DNA of 8,811 nt, from the NCBI GenBank assembly GCA_002400675.1, contig NVQY01000180.1, positions 1-8,811 of the forward strand. The letters are read 5' to 3'. The notes below the pieces were generated by a model. The model ran no database searches. It was not told where the DNA came from and saw nothing but the letters and a program-made list of their open reading frames with translations. Position numbers and translations under genes: made by a program. This DNA is from Paracoccaceae bacterium (lineage in GTDB: Bacteria > Pseudomonadota > Alphaproteobacteria > Rhodobacterales > Rhodobacteraceae). Shown one piece after another: positions 1 to 6,542 of this stretch; the stretch's first letter is position 1; every line of letters begins with the position of its first letter.

Positions 1-1643
1 ATGTCAAACTGCCCACCCAGCGCCGCGCCACTGCCGCTAAACGTCGCATTGATCGCCCCACCCAGAGACCGCCCCGCAAGACCGGAAAACCGCGACAGAT
101 CGGCGGCCCCGACGCGCGCGCTGCCCTCCATTTTGAAACCACTATCAAGCCCCGACAACCGCCCCTGCAACGAGGCGGTATAATCCGCCCCCTGCAAATC
201 AACCCGCGACAATTCCAACGCGCCATCCCCCAACAAGGCAAACGCGCCGTCCATGGAAACCACCCGCCCAACCGCCTGAACAAGGCTGGCATCAGAGAAA
301 TCCACCCCGTCCAGCTTGGCCGAGAACTGCCCCCGGATCTGGGTCAGATCCCCCTGATCAAGCGTGCCATCGGCCTTGATCCGGGCGTTGGTGACGCTCA
401 TATCCGGGCGCGACAACCCGTCGATCCCCAGCTCCACCATCCACTTGTTGCTCGCGGCGGTATCCAGCGTCACCGACATCGACGCGCCGGAAATCACCGT
501 GCGCGCGCCGGTCAGCGGCAACACCACGTTTTTGCCCCCGGGCGGCGTGATCCGCCCGTTCATCAACACCGCCTCAAGGTTGCCCGTCGCCGCAATACTT
601 AGCGCGCCGCGCAGGGTCAGGGCATCGGACGACACAAAGAACCGGGCAACGTCAAGCCGCCCGTCCTCCTGACGCTGCCCGGCCAGCGACAGCTTGGTGT
701 CAGCACCGAAAAACGGTTGGTAATCGGGCGTCAAAAGCGAGGTGATATTGCCACCCAGATCGGCGGTAAAGACAATACCCGGCCCAGAGTCAGTGGCAGA
801 ATCTGTGGCAGAATCTGTGGCAGAATCTGTGGCGGTGTCTTCGGACCCGTCGGTGGCCACCGCCTCTAGCAGGCGCACCTGCCCGGCCAGCCTGCTGATG
901 CCATCGGTGGACAGGTTGATATCGGCGGTGAAATCCGCAACCGGGCCGGTGCCCTTTGCGGTCAGATGCAACGGCGGCGTGTCGGGAATGCGCAAGGCGG
1001 TGGCGATCAACCCGCCCTGATCCTCGTTCACCGACAGATCAAGGGTGATCAGACTGGTCTCATTCTCAAACCGCGCCACAAGGGCAATCCGGTCTGACGG
1101 GCGGTCAAGACGCTGGATTTTCAGGTTGGTATCCAGCGCGCCTCCGACTAGTGCCAGCGACCCGGCCATATCCAGTTGCGCGGCGATACCAAGCACCGGT
1201 TCGCCTATCTCAAACCGCTCGACGGCGATCTTGTCCAGGGTGATTTCAACCGGGAAATCAGGTAGTTGAAATGGCTGCGCCTCGGGCGAGGGCAGGGCGA
1301 CCTTGGTTTCCACCGGATTCGGCGACCGGGCCAGAATGATCTCTTTCGCGCTTAGGGCGTTGACCGAAAACTGACCCCGCAGCAGCGCCAACCGGTTCCA
1401 GTCCAACACCGCGTCGTTGATGGTCAGCCAGACGCCTTGGTCGTCCGCCACGGTGATCTGTTTGATCGTCGCTTGCGAACTCAGCGCGCCTTCAAGGCCG
1501 CTTACCTTGATATAACGGCTGTCGCCCGACAGGGTGTCTTGCAGGAAATTCACCAGCATCCCGCCCGACTCTTCGTCCTGCGCCATCAGCGGCGTGATCC
1601 CGACCAACAGCCAGATCAGCACATATGCGCAAAGCCGTCTCAA
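1..1643 (-). CDS. tamB: TamB-like translocation/assembly module subunit (3' end beyond window)
   Basis: This is the N-terminal part (547 codons) of a TamB-family protein, the inner-membrane-anchored, periplasm-spanning partner of TamA that helps assemble outer-membrane proteins and/or move lipids between membranes. The frame is open from the left edge to a TTG at 1643-1641. From that TTG the protein starts with RRL and a hydrophobic anchor (about residues 6-21, AYVLIWLLVGITPLMA). Beta-rich AsmA/TamB-like sequence follows (e.g. IKVSGLEGALSS, LRGQFSVNALSAKEIILA). I chose the TTG because it keeps the whole anchor and overlaps the tamA stop (TTGA), which suggests translational coupling. GTG at codon 8 and ATG at codon 20 would cut or remove the anchor. 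The conserved C-terminal TamB (DUF490) domain lies off the window, so the family call rests on the anchor, the repetitive beta character and the position directly after tamA. An (ATDS)4 run occupies residues 271-286. Confidence 0.85.
   Translation of the reverse strand, partial: MRRLCAYVLIWLLVGITPLMAQDEESGGMLVNFLQDTLSGDSRYIKVSGLEGALSSQATIKQITVADDQGVWLTINDAVLDWNRLALLRGQFSVNALSAKEIILARSPNPVETKVALPSPEAQPFQLPDFPVEITLDKIAVERFEIGEPVLGIAAQLDMAGSLALVGGALDTNLKIQRLDRPSDRIALVARFENETSLITLDLSVNEDQGGLIATALRIPDTPPLHLTAKGTGPVADFTADINLSTDGISRLAGQVRLLEAVATDGSEDTATDSATDSATDSATDSGPGIVFTADLGGNITSLLTPDYQPFFGADTKLSLAGQRQEDGRLDVARFFVSSDALTLRGALSIAATGNLEAVLMNGRITPPGGKNVVLPLTGARTVISGASMSVTLDTAASNKWMVELGIDGLSRPDMSVTNARIKADGTLDQGDLTQIRGQFSAKLDGVDFSDASLVQAVGRVVSMDGAFALLGDGALELSRVDLQGADYTASLQGRLSGLDSGFKMEGSARVGAADLSRFSGLAGRSLGGAINATFSGSGAALGGQFD
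786..833 (-). repeat. 12-bp tandem repeat inside tamB, coding for (ATDS)4
   Basis: Three perfect copies of AGAATCTGTGGC (plus-strand reading; 798-809, 810-821, 822-833) are preceded by one diverged copy (786-797, AGAGTCAGTGGC). On the tamB strand each unit reads GCC-ACA-GAT-TCT, so the unit keeps frame and encodes Ala-Thr-Asp-Ser four times at residues 271-286. Codons such as ACA and TCT are uncommon in the surrounding GC-rich sequence. The likely origin is slipped-strand expansion in a surface loop or linker between beta segments. The unit length is a multiple of three, so copy-number change would not break the gene. Confidence 0.9.
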
Positions 1644-3445
1644 AACGCCTGGCCGATGCCAAGGTAGAACTGCAATCCCTGATCCGTGGTGCCGTCCACC
1701 GGCATGGCAAGGTCAAGGCGCAAGGGGCCAAAACCGCCAAGGTCATAGCGCACCCCGATCCCGGCCCCGGAATGCGAGGCCGAGGTGCCGCTGACAAAGG
1801 AATCCGACCCGACTGCCGCGTAATCCATGAACCCCACAAGCGAAATATTTTCGGTGACGCGCCCTCGGATTTCTGCCGACAGCGCCAGAATTGACCGTCC
1901 GCCAGCGATCCCGGTTCCAACCGGAATACCCAGCGATTCAAACGGCTGGCCGCGCACGGTGCTGGCCCCACCGGAAAAGAACAGGTATTCCGGCGAGGTG
2001 CCAATCTGGCTGGCCCCGATCACTGACCCGGCCTGAACCCGCCCGGCCAGAACCACCGAATCCGATGCGGTCAGGCTGTAATATCCCCGGCCATCGACGA
2101 TAATCTGCGCCCCGGATTCGGTTGTGTCAAACCCGGTGAACGGCGTGAATGTCGCGTCCAGATAAAACCCGCTGGTGGCCGATACCTTGTCGTTCCGCTT
2201 GTCCCATTCGACCTTGAGTGGCAGGGCAATCAACTGAAACCGGCGCCCAATCCCAAAGGCATCGTCGGCCACGGTCAACCCGCCGGTCAGCGAGATTTCA
2301 CCATACAGATCGTCGGAAAACACCCGCCGCGCGCCGACCCCGATCACCCCGCGCGTCGCGGTGTAGTTGGTCCGGTTACGCCGCTCCAGATCGGCAAGGT
2401 AAAACGTGTTGTCATCCGGTCCCAGCGTCGCCGGAAGGTCCAGCCGCAGCGACACCCGCCCGTCAACGTCCTCGGTACCGCCAATGTTGCGCAGGGCCGC
2501 GTCAAACCGCAACCTCTCGGCGGCACCCCAAAGATTGCGATGGGTCCATGTCCCCAACAGATCCAGCCCGCTGTTGGACGATATTTCCACCCCAAACGAC
2601 AGCCGCCGCAAGGGCAGGTCTTCGACGGTGGTGACAAAATCAAGTGTCCCATCGGCGTTGGGTTGCTCTGCCTCTTTCAGCGAAACCGACGAAAACGCCC
2701 CGGTCCGTCGCAGCCGCGTGCCGACCTTTTGCACCTGATCCGGGTGATAAACCTCGCCGGTGGGAAAGCCGGCAATGCGGGCGATCGCGTCGGGGCGCAC
2801 ACGCGACTGGCCGGTGACGCTCATGTGGCCAAAGTCAAGCAATGGTCCCGGCAACATGCGGATATCGGCGTCCAGCACGGCGTCACGGTGGCGCGCGGTT
2901 ATCCTTTGCCCGCTCAGCACCGCCTTTGGATGCCCGGCATTGTGCCACCCTTTGACGCTGGCGGCGGCGGCGTCGCGGATGGCGCCGGTGCTGGCGGGCT
3001 GGCCACTGGCAAAGCTGTCGGGCAGGTCGGTTTCCGGGGCCAGCGGGCCAATCTCGGCGCGGCCAAACCGAAAGGGGCGCCCAATCGTCACCGTGATCTC
3101 GACCCGGTTCACATGGTTTGGCGTTTCCAGCGGGCCGATATAGGCCGCCTCTCGCCCATCCAAAAGGATATGCACCACCGGGCTGAAATAGCCCTCGTCA
3201 TACAGAACCTGCACCAGCGTAGTGTAATCCGATAGGGACGCGGCCAGAATTTCCTGCGGGTTTTCCACCCCGCGGTTTTGCGCTGATACCGCCGAAGACG
3301 CCCCCTGCAACCGCGCGGTCAACTCTTCCGGCGCACCGGGTGCGCGCAGGGTTGTTTCCAACGCGACGGCAAGGCCGGGCAGCACAGCAAAACATGCTGT
3401 GGCAATACCGAAAACCGCGGTATTCCAACGACCTCTTGAACGCAT
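1640..3445 (-). CDS. tamA: TamA/BamA-family outer-membrane assembly factor (Omp85)
   Basis: This 601-residue outer-membrane protein of the Omp85 superfamily is the barrel partner of TamB. A signal peptide spans residues 1-28, with RSRGR, a hydrophobic core and an AVA site before LETTL. POTRA-type periplasmic domains follow to about residue 260 (e.g. YDEGYFSPVVHILLDGREA; FGHMSVTGQSRVRPDAIARI; the next POTRA includes GAFSSVSLKEAE). The C-terminal half is a 16-strand-type barrel with repeated aromatic/hydrophobic strands. The conserved L6-loop motif is at about residues 492-500 (GGASTVRGQ), and the protein ends in the terminal Phe typical of barrel proteins. The length fits the alphaproteobacterial TamA family (about 600). 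The start is supported by GGAG placed 7 nt before the ATG and by the complete signal peptide. The gene overlaps tamB by the TTGA junction. A hairpin lies about 50 bp upstream. BamA is less likely because there appear to be only about three POTRA regions and tamB follows. Confidence 0.93.
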   Translation of the reverse strand: MRSRGRWNTAVFGIATACFAVLPGLAVALETTLRAPGAPEELTARLQGASSAVSAQNRGVENPQEILAASLSDYTTLVQVLYDEGYFSPVVHILLDGREAAYIGPLETPNHVNRVEITVTIGRPFRFGRAEIGPLAPETDLPDSFASGQPASTGAIRDAAAASVKGWHNAGHPKAVLSGQRITARHRDAVLDADIRMLPGPLLDFGHMSVTGQSRVRPDAIARIAGFPTGEVYHPDQVQKVGTRLRRTGAFSSVSLKEAEQPNADGTLDFVTTVEDLPLRRLSFGVEISSNSGLDLLGTWTHRNLWGAAERLRFDAALRNIGGTEDVDGRVSLRLDLPATLGPDDNTFYLADLERRNRTNYTATRGVIGVGARRVFSDDLYGEISLTGGLTVADDAFGIGRRFQLIALPLKVEWDKRNDKVSATSGFYLDATFTPFTGFDTTESGAQIIVDGRGYYSLTASDSVVLAGRVQAGSVIGASQIGTSPEYLFFSGGASTVRGQPFESLGIPVGTGIAGGRSILALSAEIRGRVTENISLVGFMDYAAVGSDSFVSGTSASHSGAGIGVRYDLGGFGPLRLDLAMPVDGTTDQGLQFYLGIGQAF

Positions 3446-3629
3446 GGCAAGGCTCCGGGTTGCCTTAAATCACTGGGCGCGTTTCGTTGTTAAGGGCACG
3501 AACTGGCGCGTGCCCTGCCGTATCACATGCAACAACAGGTTTGAATCACAATTCGTGGCACACCCCTAAATATCGCGGTTACGCGCAGGAATGCGCCCAC
3601 ACTTGGTGTGTTTTGCGCCTTGGGGCCGT
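3446..3629 (-). promoter_or_regulatory. puuD-tamA intergenic region
   Basis: This 184-bp gap separates the puuD stop from the tamA start, both on the minus strand. I see no convincing ORF in it. It holds an inverted repeat at 3493-3516 and probably the tamA promoter. I could not find a clear -35/-10 pair, so the promoter position is not assigned. The purine genes and the tam genes have unrelated functions, so a transcription boundary here is expected but not shown. Confidence 0.35.
3493..3516. promoter_or_regulatory. 8-bp inverted repeat with 8-nt loop upstream of tamA
   Basis: AGGGCACG (3493-3500) and CGTGCCCT (3509-3516) are perfect reverse complements separated by AACTGGCG. Read on the minus strand the hairpin is followed by TTAACAA, which is not a proper U-tract, so an intrinsic terminator for puuD is possible but weak. 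It could equally be an operator or a 5'-leader hairpin of tamA, whose start codon is 48 bp away. Confidence 0.45.
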
Positions 3630-4859
3630 TTACAACTGCGTGGCGCGGAACCAGCGGGCGATGGCGGCGCGGTCCTCAGGCTCCATGAATGTGACGTTGG
3701 CGGGGGGCATGGCTTGGGTGATGCCGGCCTGTAGGAAGATGCGTTTGGCGTTGCGCGCGATGTCGCCCGTGGTTTCCAGCAACACCCCCTTGGGGGCCCA
3801 GCGGATACCGTCCCAATAAGGCTCGCGCGAATGGCACATGGAACAGCGGCCCAACACGATGTCTTGCGCCTCTTCAAAGCCCGGCGCGCTGGCCATGCGG
3901 GTCTCAAAGGGGGTCAGATCGCGGGCTTCGGCCTCTTCCAGGGTCTCGTGCATGGGCGGGGTGGACAGCCAGACGATCATGATGAACAGGATCGCGGTGA
4001 CTGCCCATGTCCACGTGGGGTTGCCTTTGCGCGCATGAAGCGTGTTGAAGTAATGCCGGATGGTGACGCCCATCAGGAACACCAGCGACGCAATGATCCA
4101 GTTGTATTGCGTGGCGAATGCCAGCGGATAATGGTTCGACAGCATCAGGAAAATAACCGGCAAAGTCAGATAGTTGTTATGGGTTGATCGCAGCTTGGCA
4201 ATCTTGCCATACTTGGGGTCCGGCGTGCGCCCGGCCTGCAAATCGGCCACCACGATGCGTTGATTGGGCATGATGATAAAGAACACGTTGGCGGTCATGA
4301 TGGTCGCGGTAAACGCCCCCAGATGCAGCATCATCGCCCGGCCCGTGAATATCTGGTTATAGCCCCAGCCCATCACCACCAGCAGCGCAAACAACAGCAC
4401 CATCAACAGGGTTGGCCGCTCTGCCAGCCCGGATTTGCACAGACGGTCATAGACCAGCCAGCCAATGCTAAGGGACGCGGCCGAGATCAAAATCCCCTGC
4501 CAGACGCTCAGATCGGCCTTGTTAGCGTCGATCAGAAACAATTCCGCCCCGGCCCAGTAGACGATCATCAGCATCGCCGCCCCGCTTAGCCAGGTGGCAT
4601 AGCTTTCCCATTTGAACCAGGTCAGATGCTCGGGCATCGCCTCGGGGGCGACCAGAAACTTGCGGATGTGATAAAACCCGCCGCCATGCACCTGCCATTC
4701 TTCGCCATGCGCGCCCACCGGCAGGTTCGGCGCCTGCCGCAACCCAAGGTCCAGCGCGATGAAATAGAACGAAGACCCGATCCACGCGATGGCGGTAATC
4801 ACATGTACCCAACGCACCGCAAAGGCGGCCCAGTCCCAGAACACAACAAGATCATACAT
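3630..4859 (-). CDS. puuD: PuuD: membrane-bound cytochrome-c urate hydroxylase
   Basis: This 409-residue inner-membrane enzyme oxidises urate to 5-hydroxyisourate. Unlike soluble uricase, the family is taken to pass electrons through a fused cytochrome c to the respiratory chain rather than making peroxide. About eight membrane helices are visible (roughly residues 11-35, 88-110, 120-138, 150-168, 175-197, 229-245, 252-270, 283-299). The family-typical start is MYDLVVFWDWAAFAVRWVHV, with membrane histidines such as H19. After a linker (301-332) comes a C-terminal cytochrome c domain with the haem motif CSMCH (339-343). A candidate axial Met is M384 in AMPP, and the domain ends in RAAIARWFRAT. 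The haem domain should face the periplasm. The length matches the family. A GGGG stretch lies just upstream of the ATG. The gene is divergent from the lysR gene (117-bp gap), and UraH, UraD and PuuE nearby support the urate role. Confidence 0.94.
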   Translation of the reverse strand: MYDLVVFWDWAAFAVRWVHVITAIAWIGSSFYFIALDLGLRQAPNLPVGAHGEEWQVHGGGFYHIRKFLVAPEAMPEHLTWFKWESYATWLSGAAMLMIVYWAGAELFLIDANKADLSVWQGILISAASLSIGWLVYDRLCKSGLAERPTLLMVLLFALLVVMGWGYNQIFTGRAMMLHLGAFTATIMTANVFFIIMPNQRIVVADLQAGRTPDPKYGKIAKLRSTHNNYLTLPVIFLMLSNHYPLAFATQYNWIIASLVFLMGVTIRHYFNTLHARKGNPTWTWAVTAILFIMIVWLSTPPMHETLEEAEARDLTPFETRMASAPGFEEAQDIVLGRCSMCHSREPYWDGIRWAPKGVLLETTGDIARNAKRIFLQAGITQAMPPANVTFMEPEDRAAIARWFRATQL

Positions 4860-4976
4860 GAAGGCACCCCATTATTCGTATGCACGCCAGATTTTCGTAT
4901 CCATCCCAGACTAGGCAAAGCCGCGTTTATTCGGTATTCCCATATATTATCAAACTGTATCAAAAAAAATGGAACA
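4860..4976. promoter_or_regulatory. Divergent puuD/lysR promoter region with repeated TTCGTAT motif
   Basis: This 117-bp region, richer in A+T than the genes, lies between divergent genes, the usual place for a LysR-type regulator to bind. TTCGTAT occurs twice in direct orientation at 4875-4881 and 4894-4900 (19 bp apart), and a related TTCGGTAT lies at 4930-4937. A TATTAT at 4945-4950 could be the -10 for lysR. On the other strand the same stretch reads GATAAT, a possible -10 for puuD. No good -35 match was found for either, so the promoters are tentative. No exact LysR-type inverted T-N11-A box was identified. Confidence 0.45.
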
Positions 4977-5903
4977 ATGTCGTATCTCGATAACATCCGA
5001 ACCTTTGTACGGGTCTATGAACTGGGCAGCATGTCTGCGGCGGGGCGTGACCTGCGCATATCACCCGCCGTCACCTCGGCGCGTATATCGCAGTTAGAGC
5101 AACATCTGGGCGTGCGATTGTTCCAACGCACCACCCGTAACCTTAGTGCGACCGAACAGGGCAAGGCATTCTACGGCGGCGCGGTCTCGGTTCTGGACGC
5201 GGTCGAAGACGCCGAAGCGACGGTGGCCGGCCTGACCGACAACCCACGCGGGTCATTGTATGTCGCGGCCCCGCTTGGACTGGGCCGACGACTGGTCGCG
5301 CCCGAAGTGCCGGCGTTTCTTAAGGCCTATCCCGAAATCTCTCTGCGCCTGCGCCTAAGCGACCGGGTGGTGGACCTGACCACCGAAGGCCTTGATCTGG
5401 CGTTCTTTCTCGGCCAACCCGCCGACAGCAACCTGCGCATCCGCAAGATACTTGATTGCAAACGGGTCATGTGCGCCTCACCCGCCTATATCTCGGAACG
5501 TGGCAACCCGGCCAACGGGGCGGCGTTGCTGAAAGGCGGGCACGAATGCCTGAACCTGCGGTTCCCCGGCGCGCCGGAATTTCAATGGCGCCTGATGACC
5601 CCGGACGGCCCGCAACGGTTCGCGGTGTCCGGGCGCTATGAATGCGACGATGGCGACATCCTGACTGACTGGGCCTTGTCCGGTCAGGGCATCGTCCTCA
5701 AGCCGGTCTACGAGGTGGCGGATCACCTGCTATCAGGCGCATTGGTGCCGGTCGCCACCGCCACCCCGCCCGAACCGGTGCAAATGGCGTGCCTCTATAC
5801 CCACCGCCGCCACCAGGACCCCAAAACCCGTTTGTTCATGGATTTTGTCACCGACCGCGTAGGCGCGGCGGTTATGGCGGCCGAGGCAACCGTGCCAGGG
5901 TAA
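4977..5903 (+). CDS. LysR-family transcriptional regulator, probable regulator of the urate genes
   Basis: This 308-residue LysR-type regulator has a winged helix-turn-helix at residues 1-60. The elements are MSYLDNIRTFVRVYELGSMS, then the recognition-helix region SPAVTSARISQLEQHLGVRL, then FQRTTRNLSATEQG. The effector-binding domain runs from about 88 to 295, beginning RGSLYVAAPLGLGRRLVAP and containing the typical GLDLAFFLG segment and the late motif ALSGQGIVLKPVYEVADHL. It belongs to the group whose DNA-binding domain ends RTTRNLSATE, like many single-gene regulators that bind their own promoter. The start at 4977 gives the canonical LysR N-terminus and has GGAA a few bases upstream. The frame stays open back to 4626, but that extension covers the puuD 5' end in antisense. 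Position next to puuD and among uraH, puuE and allA suggests control by urate or a breakdown product, which is inference. It is convergent with uraH. Confidence 0.93.
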   Translation: MSYLDNIRTFVRVYELGSMSAAGRDLRISPAVTSARISQLEQHLGVRLFQRTTRNLSATEQGKAFYGGAVSVLDAVEDAEATVAGLTDNPRGSLYVAAPLGLGRRLVAPEVPAFLKAYPEISLRLRLSDRVVDLTTEGLDLAFFLGQPADSNLRIRKILDCKRVMCASPAYISERGNPANGAALLKGGHECLNLRFPGAPEFQWRLMTPDGPQRFAVSGRYECDDGDILTDWALSGQGIVLKPVYEVADHLLSGALVPVATATPPEPVQMACLYTHRRHQDPKTRLFMDFVTDRVGAAVMAAEATVPG

Positions 5904-5932
5904 ATACGCGCAATGCTCACCAAGGCTGACTC

Positions 5933-6005
5933 CGTAGGATGGGGTTCCACCCCATCTTCCACCCACCATCCCGAACCCGGCGATGGGTTAAAAACCCATC
6001 CTACG
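5933..6005. terminator. Palindromic two-hairpin element between convergent lysR and uraH
   Basis: An 11-bp inverted repeat, CGTAGGATGGG (5933-5943) and CCCATCCTACG (5995-6005), bounds the element. Inside are two further perfect hairpins. GATGGGGT-TCC-ACCCCATC spans 5938-5956 and GATGGGTT-AAA-AACCCATC spans 5982-6000, each with 8-bp stems and 3-nt loops. The element can fold as two local hairpins or as one long stem. Its position, 29 bp after the lysR stop and 24 bp from the uraH stop, fits a bidirectional transcription terminator, although neither strand has a strong U-tract. The GTAGGATGGG/AACCCATCCTAC form also resembles dispersed palindromic repeats of roseobacter genomes. Copy number in the genome would decide between these. 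Confidence 0.7.
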
Positions 6006-6029
6006 CAAGACCGCAAATGGCGTTTTGTC

Positions 6030-6383
6030 TCAACTGCCCCGATAGGTCGAATAGCCAAACGGCGACAGCAACAGTGGCACATGGTAATGCGCCGCCTCTG
6101 ACATACCAAACCGCAACGGAATGACATTCAGGAACCTCGGATTTTCCGGCGGCGTGCCGGTTGCGTCCAGATAGGCCCCCGCGTGGAACACCAGTTCATA
6201 TTCGCCAATGACAAATTCCGCTTCGGGCAGGATCTGTTCATTGGTGCGCCCGTCGGTGTTGGTCTCTAATGTGCGGATGTGGGTGCGGCTGGCACCGTCG
6301 ATGCGAAACAGTTCGATCCGCAGCCCCTCGGCCGGGCAACCGCGCGCCGTGTCCAGAACATGTGTGGTCAGATATCCGGCCAT
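6030..6383 (-). CDS. uraH: UraH: 5-hydroxyisourate hydrolase (transthyretin-like)
   Basis: This 117-residue homotetrameric transthyretin-related enzyme hydrolyses 5-hydroxyisourate, the PuuD product, to OHCU. The sequence carries every family landmark. The N-terminal strand is LTTHVLDTARGCPAEGL (5-21) with His8, TNTDGR (41-46) holds Arg46, YHVPLLLSP (100-108) holds His101, and the protein ends in YRGS. The two His, the Arg and the YRGS tail are the residues that separate the hydrolase from hormone-binding transthyretin. There is no signal peptide, so it is cytoplasmic. The length is normal (110-120). The start is fixed by a strong Shine-Dalgarno AGGAGG at 6391-6396. It is divergent from puuE-uraD and convergent with lysR, so it is transcribed apart from its pathway partners. 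Confidence 0.97.
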   Translation of the reverse strand: MAGYLTTHVLDTARGCPAEGLRIELFRIDGASRTHIRTLETNTDGRTNEQILPEAEFVIGEYELVFHAGAYLDATGTPPENPRFLNVIPLRFGMSEAAHYHVPLLLSPFGYSTYRGS

Positions 6384-6542
6384 TTCAGTGCCTCCTGTTG
6401 TTGGGTCCGGTGTGCCTTAGCGCGGGCGATTTGGCAAATCCGGCATTTTTGACAGTCTATTCGAAATTTTTTGAAAAACCTCGCCATTGTTCTGATTTAC
6501 AAGTGTACAAAACGGCCCAAACCCTCTCAGAGAGCGTACAAA
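6384..6542. promoter_or_regulatory. Divergent uraH/puuE regulatory region with palindromes
   Basis: This 159-bp region lies between divergent uraH and puuE-uraD. It contains a perfect 13-bp odd palindrome GATTTG-G-CAAATC (6428-6440) and a consensus-like -35 TTGACA (6449-6454, plus strand) with no good -10 at 16-18 bp. It also contains a 16-bp interrupted palindrome TTCGAAATTTTTTGAA (6460-6475; TTCnAAAnnTTTnGAA). Near puuE there is a direct repeat GTACAAAACGG (6505-6515) / GTACAAAATGG (6536-6546), 31 bp apart, whose second copy includes the puuE start codon. CTCTCAGAGAG (6524-6534) is palindromic and contains the presumed puuE ribosome site GAGAG. Which of these are operators is unknown. Confidence 0.5.
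6391..6396 (-). promoter_or_regulatory. Shine-Dalgarno of uraH
   Basis: AGGAGG on the minus strand lies 7 nt before the uraH ATG. It is the best ribosome binding site in the window and settles the start. Confidence 0.85.

Noticed and set aside
786..833. Possible CRISPR-like or regulatory repeat array
   Set aside because: Units are 12 bp with no spacers and lie in frame inside tamB, so this is a coding microsatellite.
1492..3235. Long open frames overlapping tamA (e.g. 2540-3235 plus, 1492-2004 minus)
   Set aside because: They overlap the strongly supported tamA reading frame, have Arg/Pro-rich shadow composition and show no family motifs. High GC makes such frames common.
3598..3614. CACAC-TTG-GTGTG-TTTT, resembling a small terminator on the plus strand
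   Set aside because: The stem is only 5 bp with few GC pairs, and no plus-strand gene ends before it. On the minus strand, where puuD ends, the T-run is on the wrong side.
4626..4976. A 117-residue N-terminal extension of the LysR frame back to 4626
   Set aside because: It runs antisense through the puuD 5' end and the promoter region. The canonical LysR N-terminus starts at 4977, where a ribosome site is present.
5913..6127. Small open frames across the lysR/uraH gap (e.g. peptides containing GWGSTPSS or GWVFNPSPGSG)
   Set aside because: They arise from translating the palindromic repeat at 5933-6005 and run into the uraH gene. No ribosome site or conserved domain supports them.
6471..6542. 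In-frame upstream TTG start for puuE-uraD
   Set aside because: The extra 24 residues do not match the PuuE N-terminus and would cover the presumed promoter. ATG at 6543 gives the family start.
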